A DNA stretch of 34,534 nt from Treponema sp. (GTDB lineage Bacteria; Spirochaetota; Spirochaetia; Treponematales; Breznakiellaceae), in contig JAISBR010000118.1 of assembly GCA_031266095.1 (NCBI GenBank), positions 1 to 34,534 on the forward strand, given 5' to 3'. The stretch's first letter is position 1. Each line of letters starts with the position of its first letter. Under the pieces are notes generated by a model, which was given only the letters and a program-made list of their open reading frames with translations, was not told where the DNA came from and did no database searches. A program made the translations under genes and the position numbers. Below are positions 7,169 through 14,896 of this stretch, one piece after another.

Positions 7169-8296
7169 ATGAGGGCAACCCGGGCAATTATACATTTGGA
7201 CAATTTTCGTGGAAATTTCCGCGCCATACAGGGAAGGATAGGCCCGAATCGACAGATATGCGTGCCGGTAAAAGCCGACGCCTATGGCCACGGCGCTCTG
7301 GCGCTTGCCCGGGCGGGACTTGAGGCCGGGGCTTCCTGTCTGGCGGTATCCACGGTACGGGAAGGGGCGGAACTCCGGGAAAATGGGATTACCGCGCCGG
7401 TTTTGCTCCTTTCCCAGCCCCTTTTTGAGGAAATTCCGGGTATTTTTGAGAACCGGCTGAGTCCTTTTGTCTCCGATTCCGGCTTTATCGAGGCCCTGAA
7501 CCGGGCCGGCGGCGAAATCCGGCTTCCGGTTCACCTGAAAATAGACACCGGGATGGGCCGTATGGGCTGTCCCCCGGCGGAGGCGGGCGGCCTTGCCCGG
7601 CATATCGCCGGCTGCTCTGCCCTGGAATACGCCGGAACCGCCACCCATTTGGCCGTTTCCGATTCCGCCGCCGCTGACGACATCGCCTACACACGGCTGC
7701 AATTGGCCCGTTTCAGGGAAGCCCTGGACAGTATACGGGCGGCGGGCGTCGATCCCGGTATTGTCCACGCCGCCAACTCCGGCGGAGTCATCCTGCACCC
7801 GGATTCCTGGTTTGACATGGTACGGCCGGGGATTCTGCTCTACGGCTACAAACCGGTTGAGGAGACGCCGGATACCGCCGGTCCCGCCGCGTTCCTGCGG
7901 CCGGCGCCGGTAATGGAACTGCGGACCAATGTGGTTTTCATCAAAAAGGTAAAGAAAGGCGAATCTCTTTCCTACGGCAGAACCTGGATCGCCCCGCAGG
8001 ACACGACCGCCGCGGTTCTGCCGGTGGGTTATGCCGACGGCCTTCCCCGGCCGGCAAGCAACAAGTGGCAGGTGGTAGTCGGAGGCAAGACCTATCCTCT
8101 GGTGGGCCGGATCTGCATGGACCAATGCCTGGCGGACCTGGGACCTGAGCCTGAGGTCCGCCGCTGGGATGAGGCAGCGGTGTTTGGCGGTCCCGCGTCC
8201 GATGCCGCCGCCCTGGCGGAACGGATTGGCACCATTCCCTACGAGATCACCTGTAATATCAACAAACGGGTGCCGAGGATCTATACTCAGGAATAG
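7169..8296 (+). CDS. alr: Alanine racemase
   Basis: This PLP enzyme interconverts L- and D-alanine and supplies D-alanine for peptidoglycan. The 375 residues match the family. The PLP lysine is K35 in VPVKADAYGHG. HLKIDTGMGRMG, the HAANSGG stretch, the SYGRTW segment and LPVGYADGLPR with GRICMDQ near the C-terminus are all present. Translation probably begins at ATG 7169, just after the -10 box. The 3' end overlaps the convergent regulator gene by ten bases. The upstream lipoprotein operon is divergent. There is no sign that it belongs to an operon. Confidence 0.96.
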   Translation: MRATRAIIHLDNFRGNFRAIQGRIGPNRQICVPVKADAYGHGALALARAGLEAGASCLAVSTVREGAELRENGITAPVLLLSQPLFEEIPGIFENRLSPFVSDSGFIEALNRAGGEIRLPVHLKIDTGMGRMGCPPAEAGGLARHIAGCSALEYAGTATHLAVSDSAAADDIAYTRLQLARFREALDSIRAAGVDPGIVHAANSGGVILHPDSWFDMVRPGILLYGYKPVEETPDTAGPAAFLRPAPVMELRTNVVFIKKVKKGESLSYGRTWIAPQDTTAAVLPVGYADGLPRPASNKWQVVVGGKTYPLVGRICMDQCLADLGPEPEVRRWDEAAVFGGPASDAAALAERIGTIPYEITCNINKRVPRIYTQE

Positions 8297-9183
8297 CGGC
8301 GGCGGTATTCCGAAGGGGTGTTTCCCACAAGACAGGTAAAAATCCGGGAAAAATAGTTGGGATCGTTAAAACCTAAATCCAGGGCGATACTGGTCATGGT
8401 GTCTTTGGTGTGGAGAAGCCGGCGTTTCGCGTTTTCGATGCGGACCTTGTTGATATAGGTACTTACATTCATGCCTATCCGCTTTTTGAAGCTGTGGTTA
8501 ATGTACGACTCGCTGCAATAGCAATAGGCCGCAAGGTCCTTCACCAGAATTCGGGAGCTGAAATTCCGTTTCATATATTCCAGGGCGTGGGCCACGATGG
8601 TGTTTTCCCTGGAATCACAGCGTTTGGCGGGCATTTTTTCCCCGGAATGGATGTTCTGCAGGTGCAGATAGGTATTGGCCAGATATTCCGCCACTATTTC
8701 CAGGTAAATGATCATCTGCCCGGTTTCTATATCAGGAGCGGTGATATACTGATCGAACAGGTCCCTGGCCTTTTCATAATTGATTTTAGCGGAAGCCCCG
8801 CTGATCCGTTTGAGCAGATACCGGGAAAGCGCGGGCCGGTAATTGAAGAACCCGGCGGTGACGGCCCCCAGGATCAGCTCTCCCGCTTTAATCGGTACGA
8901 CATACTCTCCCACCCCGGTATAACACAGACCCCAAAACGGCTTTCCCTTTGCGCATTTTATCGCCATTGGACGCATCATGTCCAAACAGCGGAAATGCTG
9001 CCTTTTCGCCGATTTTATATACATGCAATAGGGATTGGTATGGGCCAGATAGGGCTGCAAGGCCTTATCCAGTTCTTTATCTATGGGGATGAATCCGGAA
9101 AAATCCTTCACGCAAATGCTGACGTTATAGGTCCGGGAAATATAATCCAGAAATTGAGACATCTTTCCATACCGGTTATCCAT
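8287..9183 (-). CDS. AraC-family regulator with N-terminal PocR sensory domain
   Basis: The 298-residue protein has an N-terminal PocR-type ligand domain (about residues 10-165), with a cysteine-bearing core F-R-C-L-D-M ... K-C-A-K-G-K-P-F-W-G-L-C-Y-T-G-V. It has a C-terminal AraC double helix-turn-helix (about 200-295) with GFNDPNYFSRIF and TPSEYRRRY. ATG 9183 is the start because GGAGG lies eight bases upstream; the TTG at 9198 would overlap that site. It is divergent from the FAD-oxidoreductase/ABC operon, so it is the obvious candidate to control that operon. The ligand is probably a small organic or sugar-derived molecule. Confidence 0.9.
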   Translation of the reverse strand: MDNRYGKMSQFLDYISRTYNVSICVKDFSGFIPIDKELDKALQPYLAHTNPYCMYIKSAKRQHFRCLDMMRPMAIKCAKGKPFWGLCYTGVGEYVVPIKAGELILGAVTAGFFNYRPALSRYLLKRISGASAKINYEKARDLFDQYITAPDIETGQMIIYLEIVAEYLANTYLHLQNIHSGEKMPAKRCDSRENTIVAHALEYMKRNFSSRILVKDLAAYCYCSESYINHSFKKRIGMNVSTYINKVRIENAKRRLLHTKDTMTSIALDLGFNDPNYFSRIFTCLVGNTPSEYRRRYS

Positions 9184-9329
9184 ATCCGTTCCCTCCAACT
9201 TTGCAGAATGATCCAGATAATCTACAGTTTTTTTAATGTTACTTTACCGGATTATGCTATCCTATCCTCAATAAGGCAAAAAAGCAAGGAAATATAAATC
9301 TTTATGCGGAAAATTTATCAGGATTTTTT
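9184..9329. promoter_or_regulatory. Divergent regulatory region, PocR-AraC gene / oxidoreductase operon
   Basis: About 146 A+T-rich bases separate the two divergent starts. They contain likely -10 motifs (for example TATGCT and TATCCT near 9255-9265, plus) and no obvious perfect operator. AGGA six bases before ATG 9330 serves the plus-strand gene. AraC-type sites are usually degenerate direct repeats, so their absence to the eye means little. Confidence 0.4.
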
Positions 9330-11501
9330 ATGGCCGTGACGGTTACCTCGGATATTGTAGTGATTGGAGGCGGCGTGGCCGGAGTTTGCGCCGCGTTGGC
9401 GGCTGCCAGGGGCGGTGTCCGTGTCAGCTTAGTTACCAATCGTCCGGTATTAGGAGGAAATTCCAGCAGTGAAATTCGGGTTTGGACCCGGGGCGCGTCC
9501 GGGGGAGGGAACCTGTTCAGTGAGGAAATGGGGATTCTGGGGGAGTTAAAACTGCGCAATCTCTATGTAAACCCTGAATTTAACGTGATTATGTGGGATG
9601 AGGTACTCCTGGACGCCGTCCTGGCGGAGAAGCGGATACAGCTCTTTTTGAATACCCATATCACCGGTTTTGTTCATGAGGGCCGGCAGGTGGTGTCGGT
9701 ACAGGGATTCCAGATGGCTTCCGAGGGGGACTATACCTTTACCGGGACTTACTTCATTGATGCTAGCGGTGACGGAAGCATCGGCGCCGGAATGGGAGTG
9801 CCTTTTGTGATGGGCAGGGAGGGCGGTGATGTATACGGGGAGACAAACGCCCCGAAAAAGGGCGATTCCTCCACCCTGGGAAGTACGCTCTTTTTTGTGT
9901 CGAAAAAAACCGATAGACCCGTTTCCTTTATTCCACCGGCCTATATCCACGGGATGGGAACGATCCGGCAGTTCATATCCGCCGGGGGCCGGCTGATCAG
10001 CGAGACTCTCAACGGCAGCGACTATTGGTGGTTTGAGCTCGGCGGCAGCGAAGATACTATCCGGGACAATCAGAATATCGCCCTGGAACTGAGGCGGGTT
10101 GCCCTGGGCGTATGGAATTATATTAAAAACAGCGGAGAATTCGACGCGGCAAATCTTACCCTGGAATGGGTAGGTTCAGTACCCGGCAAACGAGAGTCCC
10201 GGCGTTTTATCGGGGCCTATGTGTTGAAGGAACAGGATCTGACCGGGCGGGGACAGTTTGAGGATGATCTGGTCTACGGCGGCTGGTTCATGGATTTTCA
10301 CCCCGCCGGGGGAGTTTTTGCCGCCGAAGCGAATTGCGTGCAAATTCCGGTGTTTGCCTACCCCATTCCGTTCCGATGCCTCTATAATCCGGATTTTCCC
10401 AATCTTCTTTTCGCCGGACGGAATATCAGCGTGAGCCACGCGGCCTTTGCCTCATCCCGCATCATGAATACCTGCGCCATGGTTGGACAGGCCGCGGGAA
10501 GCGCCGCTGCCTACGCTTTTTCCCATAATTGCCCGCCTCCGGGGATGTCCCCGGCGGATATCCATGCCATTAAGGAGATCCTTGCCTCCCAAGACCAGGC
10601 CCTGCCCTGGCAGGTGAAAGACGCGGGCGAAAATCTTGCCCGCCGGGCCGGGGTATCCGCCTCTTCGGTACTGGACCAAGCCGACGCCGGAGAAGGGAGC
10701 GCCCTGTCTCTCAGCGAGGACTGGTTCCTCTTAATTACCAAAAAGGCGGGCGGTTCCGGGCCGGAGGCGCTGTTCCAAAGCGAGGAGGCTTGCTCGATTC
10801 GGGTCTTGGCGGTGAAACAGGAACTGCCTTCCCGGCTCGCGCGGGCTCCGGGAGCTGAAGAACTGGTCCTGCATATTGCCGCCGGCATAAACTGGACCTC
10901 CATCGCGCTTCCGCCCTCCATGAAGGATTACGGGGGGTTTGTGCTGCTGACCGGCGGGGCCGTTCCGGGGCTTTCACTATTGACCGGCCCGCTGCAGACT
11001 ACCGGGTTTCTTGCGGGACTTCGCTGGTCCCCTGAGTACCACTACCCCCGAATCCGCGCCGATATAGCCGGAATCTACGGCCCCCATAACGTGCAGGACG
11101 GCATACTCCGGCCTTATACCATGCCCCGGTCCTGGATTTCCGGCGCCGAAAAGGAACCGTGGCTCCTGCTGGAATGGGAGCAGGCCGAAACGTTCCGGGA
11201 ATTGGCGATCTATTTTAACCCGGATCTGAGCCGGGAAATTCCCTCGTCCGTCCAGTGTTCCCTTGACCCCCACCATTATTTCAGTCCCCGGCGGGGGATG
11301 CCGCCGGAATTGGTCAAGGATTACCGGGTGGAACTGCGCCGGGAGGGCGTCTGGACCGCTGCGGGGCAGGTTCGGGATAACTGGCTGCGGCGTTCATGTT
11401 TCAGTTTCCCGGAAAACAGCCGCGGAGACGCCCTGCGTATAGTGTTTGAATCAACATACGGAAGCCCACGGGCTGAGGTATTTGAAATAGAAATCTATTG
11501 A
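9330..11501 (+). CDS. FAD-dependent oxidoreductase (FAD_oxidored family)
   Basis: The 723-residue protein opens with a dinucleotide-binding motif, V-V-I-G-G-G-V-A-G-V-C-A-A, followed by VTNRPVLGGNSSSEIRVW. This pattern typifies the PF12831-like oxidoreductases found in carbohydrate operons. ISVSHAAFASSRIMNTCAMVGQAAG is the usual C-terminal FAD-contact block (about residue 368-392). Residues after about 450 form an additional beta-rich region that could bind sugar. No signal peptide is seen, so it should be cytoplasmic. It is the first gene of an operon with a sugar-binding protein and two permeases. The substrate is unknown; oxidation of an imported sugar derivative is inferred. Confidence 0.85.
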   Translation: MAVTVTSDIVVIGGGVAGVCAALAAARGGVRVSLVTNRPVLGGNSSSEIRVWTRGASGGGNLFSEEMGILGELKLRNLYVNPEFNVIMWDEVLLDAVLAEKRIQLFLNTHITGFVHEGRQVVSVQGFQMASEGDYTFTGTYFIDASGDGSIGAGMGVPFVMGREGGDVYGETNAPKKGDSSTLGSTLFFVSKKTDRPVSFIPPAYIHGMGTIRQFISAGGRLISETLNGSDYWWFELGGSEDTIRDNQNIALELRRVALGVWNYIKNSGEFDAANLTLEWVGSVPGKRESRRFIGAYVLKEQDLTGRGQFEDDLVYGGWFMDFHPAGGVFAAEANCVQIPVFAYPIPFRCLYNPDFPNLLFAGRNISVSHAAFASSRIMNTCAMVGQAAGSAAAYAFSHNCPPPGMSPADIHAIKEILASQDQALPWQVKDAGENLARRAGVSASSVLDQADAGEGSALSLSEDWFLLITKKAGGSGPEALFQSEEACSIRVLAVKQELPSRLARAPGAEELVLHIAAGINWTSIALPPSMKDYGGFVLLTGGAVPGLSLLTGPLQTTGFLAGLRWSPEYHYPRIRADIAGIYGPHNVQDGILRPYTMPRSWISGAEKEPWLLLEWEQAETFRELAIYFNPDLSREIPSSVQCSLDPHHYFSPRRGMPPELVKDYRVELRREGVWTAAGQVRDNWLRRSCFSFPENSRGDALRIVFESTYGSPRAEVFEIEIY

Positions 11502-11512
11502 GGAGGTTTTGT

Positions 11513-12784
11513 ATGAAACGAATTATCGGAGTAGTATGCGTATTTCTCTGCGCCGTTTTCGCCGTGTTTGGGACCGGCCGGAGAGATTCAAACGCCGGCT
11601 CAGGGAGCAGCGGCATTGTATGGGCCGGATGGTCCGGCGAGGAAGAAGGTTCCAGAGAGATTTTTACCTGGATGCGGACCAGTTTTGAACAGCAGAACCC
11701 CGGCAAAGCCGTAAGCTGGGTAGGCTGGCCCTGGGCGGAGACCGCCACACAGTTGGTTATCAGAAACCAGGGCAACGAAAAACTCGATATTGCCCAGGTA
11801 GACATCGGTATCTTCGCCACCATCGCGGCTACCGGCGCTTTGGCGGACTGGAATGATCTGGCCGGCGCGCCCTGGGTCAGAGACAACTTCGACGCCGCGT
11901 CCCTGGCGGTGGGCAGTATCGACGGCAAACAGCTTGGCCTTCCCTGGTCGATTGCCTCCATCGGCATGATCTACAATCCTGAAATTCTCGCCAGGGCGGG
12001 ATTCAACGAGCCGCCCAAAACCATCGCCGAATTTGAGCGCTGCCTTGAGGCGATCGCGAGACTCCCCGGCGATATTATTCCCTACGGCGTGGCTACCAGA
12101 GACGCTACCGCGGCGAATGATTTTATGCCCTGGCTGTGGACCTTTGGCGGCCGCATGTACGACGCCGCGGGCAATGTTGCCATAAACAACGCCGCGGGCG
12201 TACAGGCCTTAACCTGGTACAAAAGCCTTATAGACAAGGGCTATATCAGGACCAATATGAGCCGCTTTGATTCACGCCAGCTTTTTGCCCAGGGACGCAT
12301 GGCGTTTTATGACGACGCGGTGCTTGCCAAAGGCGTCGCCGTCGGCAACGGCGTGCCCCCGGAGCGCTTCTCCCAGCTGGTGCAGCCCATGCAGCGACCG
12401 GTACTCAAGGCCGGCGACACGCCCCGCTCCATGATGTGGGGGCACATGCTCGTGGTGTTTAACAAGTCCGCGGTACAGAACGACGCGGTGGCCTTTGCCA
12501 GACACCTGGTAGGCCAGGACGTGTCTATGCGTTATTTTAACCAGAACGGCATGCCCCCGGTGCTCAAATCGGTGATTGCCAGCCCGGCGGTACAGAACGA
12601 TCCCTGGATCAGCAGTTTTGCCGCCATCACCACGACCGGCGAACTGGGTGAATTTGATCTCAACCCCCAGAAGGGCCAGCTTTCCACTATCGTTGTCGAG
12701 GAGCTTCAGGCGGTCCTTACCGGGGACAAGCCCCCCCAGCGGGCCGCCGACGACGCCGCGGCGCGGATGAAAAACGTCAGGTAG
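11513..12784 (+). CDS. Sugar ABC transporter substrate-binding protein (family 1)
   Basis: The 423-residue protein has a signal peptide (M-K-R-I-I-G-V-V-C-V-F-L-C-A-V-F-A-V-F-G) and a family 1 extracellular solute-binding fold. Telltale parts are LPWSIASIGMIYNPEILARAGF and the PWLWTFGGRMYD and GRMAFYDD segments. No clear lipobox follows the signal, so it may be periplasmic instead of lipid-anchored. ATG 11513 is supported by GAGGAGG six bases upstream; the TTG at 11498 overlaps that site. It lies 11 bases after the oxidoreductase stop and before its two permeases. Confidence 0.92.
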   Translation: MKRIIGVVCVFLCAVFAVFGTGRRDSNAGSGSSGIVWAGWSGEEEGSREIFTWMRTSFEQQNPGKAVSWVGWPWAETATQLVIRNQGNEKLDIAQVDIGIFATIAATGALADWNDLAGAPWVRDNFDAASLAVGSIDGKQLGLPWSIASIGMIYNPEILARAGFNEPPKTIAEFERCLEAIARLPGDIIPYGVATRDATAANDFMPWLWTFGGRMYDAAGNVAINNAAGVQALTWYKSLIDKGYIRTNMSRFDSRQLFAQGRMAFYDDAVLAKGVAVGNGVPPERFSQLVQPMQRPVLKAGDTPRSMMWGHMLVVFNKSAVQNDAVAFARHLVGQDVSMRYFNQNGMPPVLKSVIASPAVQNDPWISSFAAITTTGELGEFDLNPQKGQLSTIVVEELQAVLTGDKPPQRAADDAAARMKNVR

Positions 12785-12811
12785 CAGTCAGGCGGCGGGA
12801 AAGGATAGGGC

Positions 12812-13705
12812 ATGACAAGCTCAAGAGCGGGAAAGAGAATCAGCGCCGGACAGACCGGTATACTATTGGTCATTCCGGCCATGGCGGTGTTCTGCGTCAT
12901 CATACTCTATCCTTTTATCAACTCAATACTCATGAGCTTTACCGACCGGAGCCTCCTTTCCCCTACCGCCGCCTTTACCGGCCTTGAAAATTACGCGCTG
13001 CTCTTCGGAGACAGCGGCTTTTTCGGGGTCTTTAAAAACACGGTGGTCTTTGTCATATACGCCACCCTGCTCCCCTTTACCCTGGGGTTTATCTGGGCGA
13101 TCATCCTCAACACCAAGTTCCGTTTTTCCGAGATACTCCGGGGCATTACCCTGGTAAACTGGATCATCCCCGGCGTGGCCATCGGCTTCTTATGGATGTG
13201 GATATTCCACGGGGAATACGGGGTGCTCAACGGGCTTCTGCGGCTCTTGGGCATAAGCAGGGAGAGCGTCAACTGGCTGGGCCGGACCAAAACCGCCATG
13301 TTCGGGGTGGTCATTGCCCGCACCTGGCAGATGCTCCCCTGGTATATGGCGTTTCTCCTGGGCGGCTTGCAGGGCGTCTCCCCGGATCAGCTTGAGGCGG
13401 CCCGCATGGACGGGGCGGGCAACCTGCGCTCCTTCTGGTATATCATCCTGCCCGAAATGAAAGGGATCATCTCGGTAGTGCTCATTCTGGGGACCATCGG
13501 CAACCTGCAGCATTTCGATCTGATCTGGGTCATGACCGAGGGAGGCCCGGCCAGGGCCACCACCACCCTCTCGATTGAGGTATACCGGAACGCGTTCAAG
13601 TACTACAACATGGGCCAGGCCGCCGCTATCGGCAGCGTCTGGGCGGTGCTGCTGGGCTGTTTCAGCTTTATCTATGTCCGGCGGATTCAGGAGGGCGAAA
13701 GATGA
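12812..13705 (+). CDS. Sugar ABC transporter permease, MalF-like
   Basis: This 297-residue inner-membrane protein has about six hydrophobic helices, beginning with TGILLVIPAMAVFCVIILYP. It carries the EAA loop that docks the ATPase: L-E-A-A-R-M-D-G-A-G-N ... I-I-L-P-E-M-K at about residues 195-215. AAGGA lies eight bases upstream of the ATG. The gene follows the binding protein by 27 bases and overlaps the next permease by four bases (ATGA), so translation is probably coupled. It forms half of a CUT1-type sugar import channel. Confidence 0.94.
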   Translation: MTSSRAGKRISAGQTGILLVIPAMAVFCVIILYPFINSILMSFTDRSLLSPTAAFTGLENYALLFGDSGFFGVFKNTVVFVIYATLLPFTLGFIWAIILNTKFRFSEILRGITLVNWIIPGVAIGFLWMWIFHGEYGVLNGLLRLLGISRESVNWLGRTKTAMFGVVIARTWQMLPWYMAFLLGGLQGVSPDQLEAARMDGAGNLRSFWYIILPEMKGIISVVLILGTIGNLQHFDLIWVMTEGGPARATTTLSIEVYRNAFKYYNMGQAAAIGSVWAVLLGCFSFIYVRRIQEGER

Positions 13706-14559
13706 AAAAGGCCGCGACCGGTAAAACGCCGCTCTTCCAGCCGACACCGGGCTTTCGGGTTTTCTTCTGGTTCTTCCTCGTGGTGATCGCCCTCTTTGTG
13801 TTCTTCCCCCAGCTCTGGATGCTCAACACGTCCCTCAAAACCGCGGCGGACACGTTCAGGTTCAGCTTCTTTTCAAACCCCACGCTGGAAAACTTCAGGA
13901 ACGTAATCTCCAACCCCCGAATCCTCATCTATTTGAAAAACTCCCTGTTTGTGTCCCTTGCGTCAAGTTTCCTTGCCACCCTGGTGGCGGTCTTCGCCGG
14001 ATACAGCTTTTCCAAATACCGCTACCGGGGCCGGAAGTCCCTGATGACCCTGGTAATGATAAGCCAGGCCTTCCCGCAGGTGGTGCTGCTTATTTCTATA
14101 TATATGATGATGCGGCGTTTCGGCCTCCTGGATAATTATCTTTCGATTATTTTGTCCTACATTACCTTTACCCTGCCGGTGGGAACCTGGACCCTGAAAT
14201 CCTATTTCGACCAGATTCCCGATTCCCTCATCGAATCCGCGCGGGTGGACGGTGCGGGGACCCTGACCACCATTTTCCGGATCATCCTGCCCCTGGCCGT
14301 GCCGGGCATGATCTCCATCGCCATCTACGGCTTTGTCTGGAGCTGGAACGATCTTATTTACTCCCTCACCCTCATCACCCAATCGGATCTCCGCACCCTG
14401 GCGCCGGGCCTCCAGCTGACCTATTTAGGCGAGTTCCAGAGCAACTGGGGCAACATGATGGCGGCCTCCCTCTTTTCCTCGATCCCCGTAACCGTCATGT
14501 TTATTTTCCTGCAAAAGTACTTTATCTCCGGCCTCACCTCCGGGGCGGTAAAGGGTTAG
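13702..14559 (+). CDS. Sugar ABC transporter permease, MalG-like
   Basis: The 285-residue membrane protein is the partner of the preceding permease. It has a first helix in VFFWFFLVVIALFVFFPQ, the usual MalG-type L-N-T-S-L-K-T segment and an EAA loop (E-S-A-R-V-D-G-A-G-T ... I-L-P-L-A-V-P-G) around residues 183-205. It ends the operon. No ATP-binding gene is present nearby on this strand, so the transporter probably borrows a shared MsiK/UgpC-type ATPase encoded elsewhere, as is common for CUT1 systems. Confidence 0.94.
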   Translation: MKKAATGKTPLFQPTPGFRVFFWFFLVVIALFVFFPQLWMLNTSLKTAADTFRFSFFSNPTLENFRNVISNPRILIYLKNSLFVSLASSFLATLVAVFAGYSFSKYRYRGRKSLMTLVMISQAFPQVVLLISIYMMMRRFGLLDNYLSIILSYITFTLPVGTWTLKSYFDQIPDSLIESARVDGAGTLTTIFRIILPLAVPGMISIAIYGFVWSWNDLIYSLTLITQSDLRTLAPGLQLTYLGEFQSNWGNMMAASLFSSIPVTVMFIFLQKYFISGLTSGAVKG

Positions 14560-14636
14560 TCCGAACGCGCGGCGATACCTGTACAAGACACCGTAAATAA
14601 CTCCACTCCGGGACCTAAAGTCCGGCTTCACGTTGA

Positions 14637-14867
14637 CCGCTCAGGCGTAAGGGCGCATAGGTCCCAGGCTTAGGGGCGTATCGGTCCCAGGCTTAGGGGT
14701 GGATGCTGCGTTAGCCTGGCGCAGGGTGATGCGAATTGCTAGCGCGGGGTGCTGCGTTAGCCTAGAGCAGGGTCCCGCCCTCGCTTAGGGGCGGGTACGC
14801 CCCCTGCTTGGGGAAGGGTACTGCCCAGCCTTGGGGCAGGCGTCTATTCCCTGAGGGTGGAAACGGG
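14637..14867. repeat. Degenerate array of about ten 23-bp phased hairpin repeats (array 1)
   Basis: Unit centres fall at 648, 671, 694, 717, 740, 763, 786, 809, 832 and about 855 (add 14000), exactly 23 bases apart for nine of ten. Stems vary yet mostly stay paired: CCC/GGG, CTGCG/CGCAG, CCGCCC/GGGCGG, CCCC/GGGG and CTGCCC/GGGCAG, each around a GCTTAG- or GCCTAG-like centre. There are no spacers, so this is not a CRISPR. It fills the gap between the permease and the caspase gene. The family matches array 2 at 30199-30590. Confidence 0.85.
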
Positions 14868-14896
14868 ATACTGTATCTTTATTAAGGAGGAAATAG

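Noticed and set aside
7112..8125. 337-residue minus-strand reading frame
   Set aside because: It is antisense to alr, whose motifs are unmistakable.
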